Part shown: one piece after another, positions 62,483 to 64,000 of the stretch
How positions within the stretch are numbered: the stretch's first letter is position 1
Layout of the letters: each line of letters starts with the position of its first letter
Origin: JBLEFH01 sp047345645
GTDB taxonomy: Bacteria > Pseudomonadota > Alphaproteobacteria > Rhodobacterales > Rhodobacteraceae
Strand: one strand, 5' to 3'
Length of the DNA stretch: 64,000 nt
Assembly: GCA_047345645.1 (NCBI GenBank)
Contig: JBLEFH010000002.1
Notes under the pieces: generated by a model
What the model saw: only the letters and a program-made list of their open reading frames with translations
Told to the model about the DNA's origin: nothing
Databases searched by the model: none
Position numbers and translations under genes: made by a program

Positions 62483-63504
62483 TCGACCCGCTCATAGCCA
62501 TCTTCGGCGAGCAATTTGTCGAGGCCCGAGAGAATATCGCTGACCAGAGATAGCCCGTGATAAACAAGCGCCGTGTAAAGCTGCACAGCGCTCGCGCCCG
62601 CCTTGATCTTGGCATAAGCGTCCTCGGCGGAGGCGATCCCGCCCACACCGATCAGCGGGATCGCATCGCCGGTTTCCACCGCCAGCCGCGCCAGAACGCG
62701 GGTCGAGGGCTGGAAGAGCGGCACCCCGGAGAGCCCGCCCGCCTGATCGCGGTTCTTATCGGTCAGCCCGTCGCGGGAGAGGGTGGTGTTCGTCGCGATG
62801 ATCCCGTCAATCCCGACCTCCTGCGCGACCCGCGCAACATCGGCAATATCGGCGTCAGAGAGATCCGGCGCGATTTTCACGAAAAGCGGGATCTTCCGAG
62901 TCAGCCCGTCGCGGACGTCGCGGGTCTGCGCAAGTAGCCCGCGCAGCGCGTCCGCCCCTTGCAGATCGCGCAGCTTTTCGGTGTTGGGGGAGGAGACATT
63001 CACAGTCGCGAAATCCAGAAACGGCCCGCAACGCGCCAGCACTTTGCCGAAATCTGCGGCCCGGTCGGCGCTGTCCTTGTTCGCCCCAAGATTGAGCCCG
63101 ATTACGCCCTGTTTCTGGCGTGCGGCGAGGCGGGCGGCGACCGCTTCCATTCCGTCATTGTTAAAGCCAAACCGATTGATGACGGCGCTGTCGCGCATCA
63201 GGCGGAACAGGCGCGGCTTGGGGTTGCCCGGCTGCGGGCGCGGCGTCACGGCGCCAAGCTCGACAAAGCCGAAGCCCGCATTCAGCGCCTCATCCGGCAC
63301 CTCGGCGTTTTTGTCGAACCCCGCGGCCACCCCAAGCGGATTGGGAAGCGACAACCCGGCGAGCTCCGTGCGCAGGCGCAGGCTCTCCACCGGCTTGCCC
63401 ATGGGCGCGACGCCGTATTTCAGCGCATGGATCGCGGCGCGGTGCATCTTCTCCGGGTCGAGCCGGTGCATGGCAGAGAGACCAACCCGCTCGATGAGTT
63501 TCAC
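62434..63504 (-). CDS. pyrD: Dihydroorotate dehydrogenase (quinone) PyrD
   Basis: Class 2 PyrD, a membrane-associated FMN enzyme that oxidises dihydroorotate with quinone in pyrimidine synthesis. The 356-residue protein has an N-terminal helical membrane-docking segment (MHRLDPEKMHRAAIHALKYG), NPLGVAAGFDKNAEV for FMN binding, and the Ser catalytic base in NVSSPNTEKL (about 169-178). VKIAPDLSDADIADVA, GIIATNTT and the phosphate-binding GVGGIASAEDAYAKIKAGAS follow. The 3' end overlaps MATE antisense by 49 bases. The DUF952 gene overlaps its start by four bases, so the two are coupled. Confidence 0.96.
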   Translation of the reverse strand: MKLIERVGLSAMHRLDPEKMHRAAIHALKYGVAPMGKPVESLRLRTELAGLSLPNPLGVAAGFDKNAEVPDEALNAGFGFVELGAVTPRPQPGNPKPRLFRLMRDSAVINRFGFNNDGMEAVAARLAARQKQGVIGLNLGANKDSADRAADFGKVLARCGPFLDFATVNVSSPNTEKLRDLQGADALRGLLAQTRDVRDGLTRKIPLFVKIAPDLSDADIADVARVAQEVGIDGIIATNTTLSRDGLTDKNRDQAGGLSGVPLFQPSTRVLARLAVETGDAIPLIGVGGIASAEDAYAKIKAGASAVQLYTALVYHGLSLVSDILSGLDKLLAEDGYERVDQAVGVEREAWASMAG

Positions 63505-63842
63505 CGCACATCCTCCTCAAAGAAATAGCGCCCGCCGCGCCGTTTCAGCTCCTCGGAACTGCTCACGTCGCGCATGTGAATCCGCCGGTAAAGATGCGGA
63601 AACAGCGCACCGCCGCGCGATTCCTCCCAGCGAAGATCCTCGCCAAGCTGCGCCACATCGCAGACGACGAGCCACAATCCTTCTTCCCCTGCAAAATGCT
63701 TCTCGACCGTGCCGCGCAGTTGCGCGCCCGTGGAGAAGTGGATGAAGCCGTCACGAATGTCATCCGGCGAGCCGGACGTGCTCCCGGACGCCTTGAAATA
63801 GGCCCATTCATCGGCGCGGAAAACTTTAAAGATGCGCTGCAT
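63501..63842 (-). CDS. DUF952 family protein
   Basis: A 113-residue protein of unknown function. The DUF952 features are FKVFRADEWAYFKASGSTSGSPDDIRDGFIHFSTGAQLRGTVEKHFAGEEGLWLVVCDVAQLGEDLRWEESRGGALFPHLYRRI, with conserved Trp, GFIHFS and FPHLY. ATG 63842 (MQRIFKVFRADEW) is chosen; the frame extends to 63881. It ends four bases inside pyrD and would be translated first in a pyrD operon. The 63843-63988 gap holds the divergent promoter region for the gene beginning at 63989. Confidence 0.85.
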   Translation of the reverse strand: MQRIFKVFRADEWAYFKASGSTSGSPDDIRDGFIHFSTGAQLRGTVEKHFAGEEGLWLVVCDVAQLGEDLRWEESRGGALFPHLYRRIHMRDVSSSEELKRRGGRYFFEEDVR

Positions 63843-63988
63843 AATCCCGGTGTTGCGCTTGCATGAAAGAAAGTCAAGCAAGCGCGAGGAACGTTCCGAA
63901 ACTCTTGAAGAAACTTGCCAGCGCGGGCGCTTATCTGCCTAAACTTGGGCATATTGCGGAATCAGTGCCGCATGACAGGGAGTATCTT

Positions 63989-64000
63989 ATGAAGAGTTTC
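63989..64000 (+). CDS. First codons of a gene cut by the right edge
   Basis: ATG at 63989 opens MKSF and continues past the window. An ACAGGGAG ribosome-site-like stretch precedes it by seven bases, so it is probably a real start, but nothing can be said of the product. Confidence 0.35.

Overview
The window is a GC-rich bacterial chromosome segment. Gene content, order and protein sequences point to an alphaproteobacterium of the Rhodobacteraceae (Roseobacter-like). The markers are the ruvCAB-ybgC-tolQRA...tilS-ftsH run, a short mitochondrial-type proS, an HdaA-type DnaA regulator behind a PerM permease, a Hint-domain protein, phaC, and a LIV-type ABC operon. Nearly all of it is ordinary core genome, densely packed, with many ATGA/TGATG overlaps. 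I made no database comparison; family names come from motifs visible in the translations.

Layout. 1-1373: a truncated, compositionally distinct KAP-type P-loop NTPase running off the left edge. 1.4-12.2 kb: prmA, then ruvCAB (Holliday junction processing), ybgC-tolQ-tolR-tolA-cpoB (envelope constriction), tilS and ftsH. tolB and pal, expected between tolA and cpoB, are absent here. 12.2-16.8 kb: folD, scoAB (ketone body CoA transferase), a small membrane protein and rimO. 16.9-22.9 kb: a branched-chain amino acid-type ABC transporter (substrate-binding protein, two ATPases, a small cysteine-containing exported protein, two permeases, a small membrane protein), then tRNA-Glu. 23-31.8 kb, minus strand: recJ, glpX, a GNAT acetyltransferase, hom, small lipoproteins, a DUF3891-like protein, a Hint-domain protein and an AlaC-type aminotransferase. 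31.9-36.9 kb: phaC with a coupled TetR regulator, then an AT-rich one-TM orphan and a LysR regulator. 36.7-46.4 kb: glyA, nadK, perM, hdaA, ppk, ppx and proS. 46.5-52.8 kb: lipoprotein, lolCD, atoE, a degenerate M48-like membrane protein, a VIT1/CCC1 transporter and a very small gene with its own terminator.

52.8-60.1 kb is the most system-like block. It is a minus-strand beta-oxidation operon (acyl-CoA dehydrogenase, exported protein, membrane protein, thiolase FadA, bifunctional FadB/J) headed by two tandem MerR regulators, each preceded by a near-perfect TGACGT..ACGTCA palindrome. 60.2-64 kb: two overlapping PaaI-like thioesterases, a MATE exporter, then convergent pyrD and a DUF952 protein, and the first codons of a further gene.

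The genes jointly suggest an organism that stores carbon as polyhydroxyalkanoate and phosphate as polyphosphate, and that uses short- and long-chain acyl substrates. I do not see a CRISPR array, insertion sequence, integrase or prophage. The strongest oddities are the missing tolB-pal, the tandem MerR/palindrome arrangement, the two AT-rich presumed imports (1-1373 and 34410-35492), the pseudo-protease at 50585-51628, the exported cysteine protein inside the LIV operon, and the palindrome-rich 348-base leader of proS.
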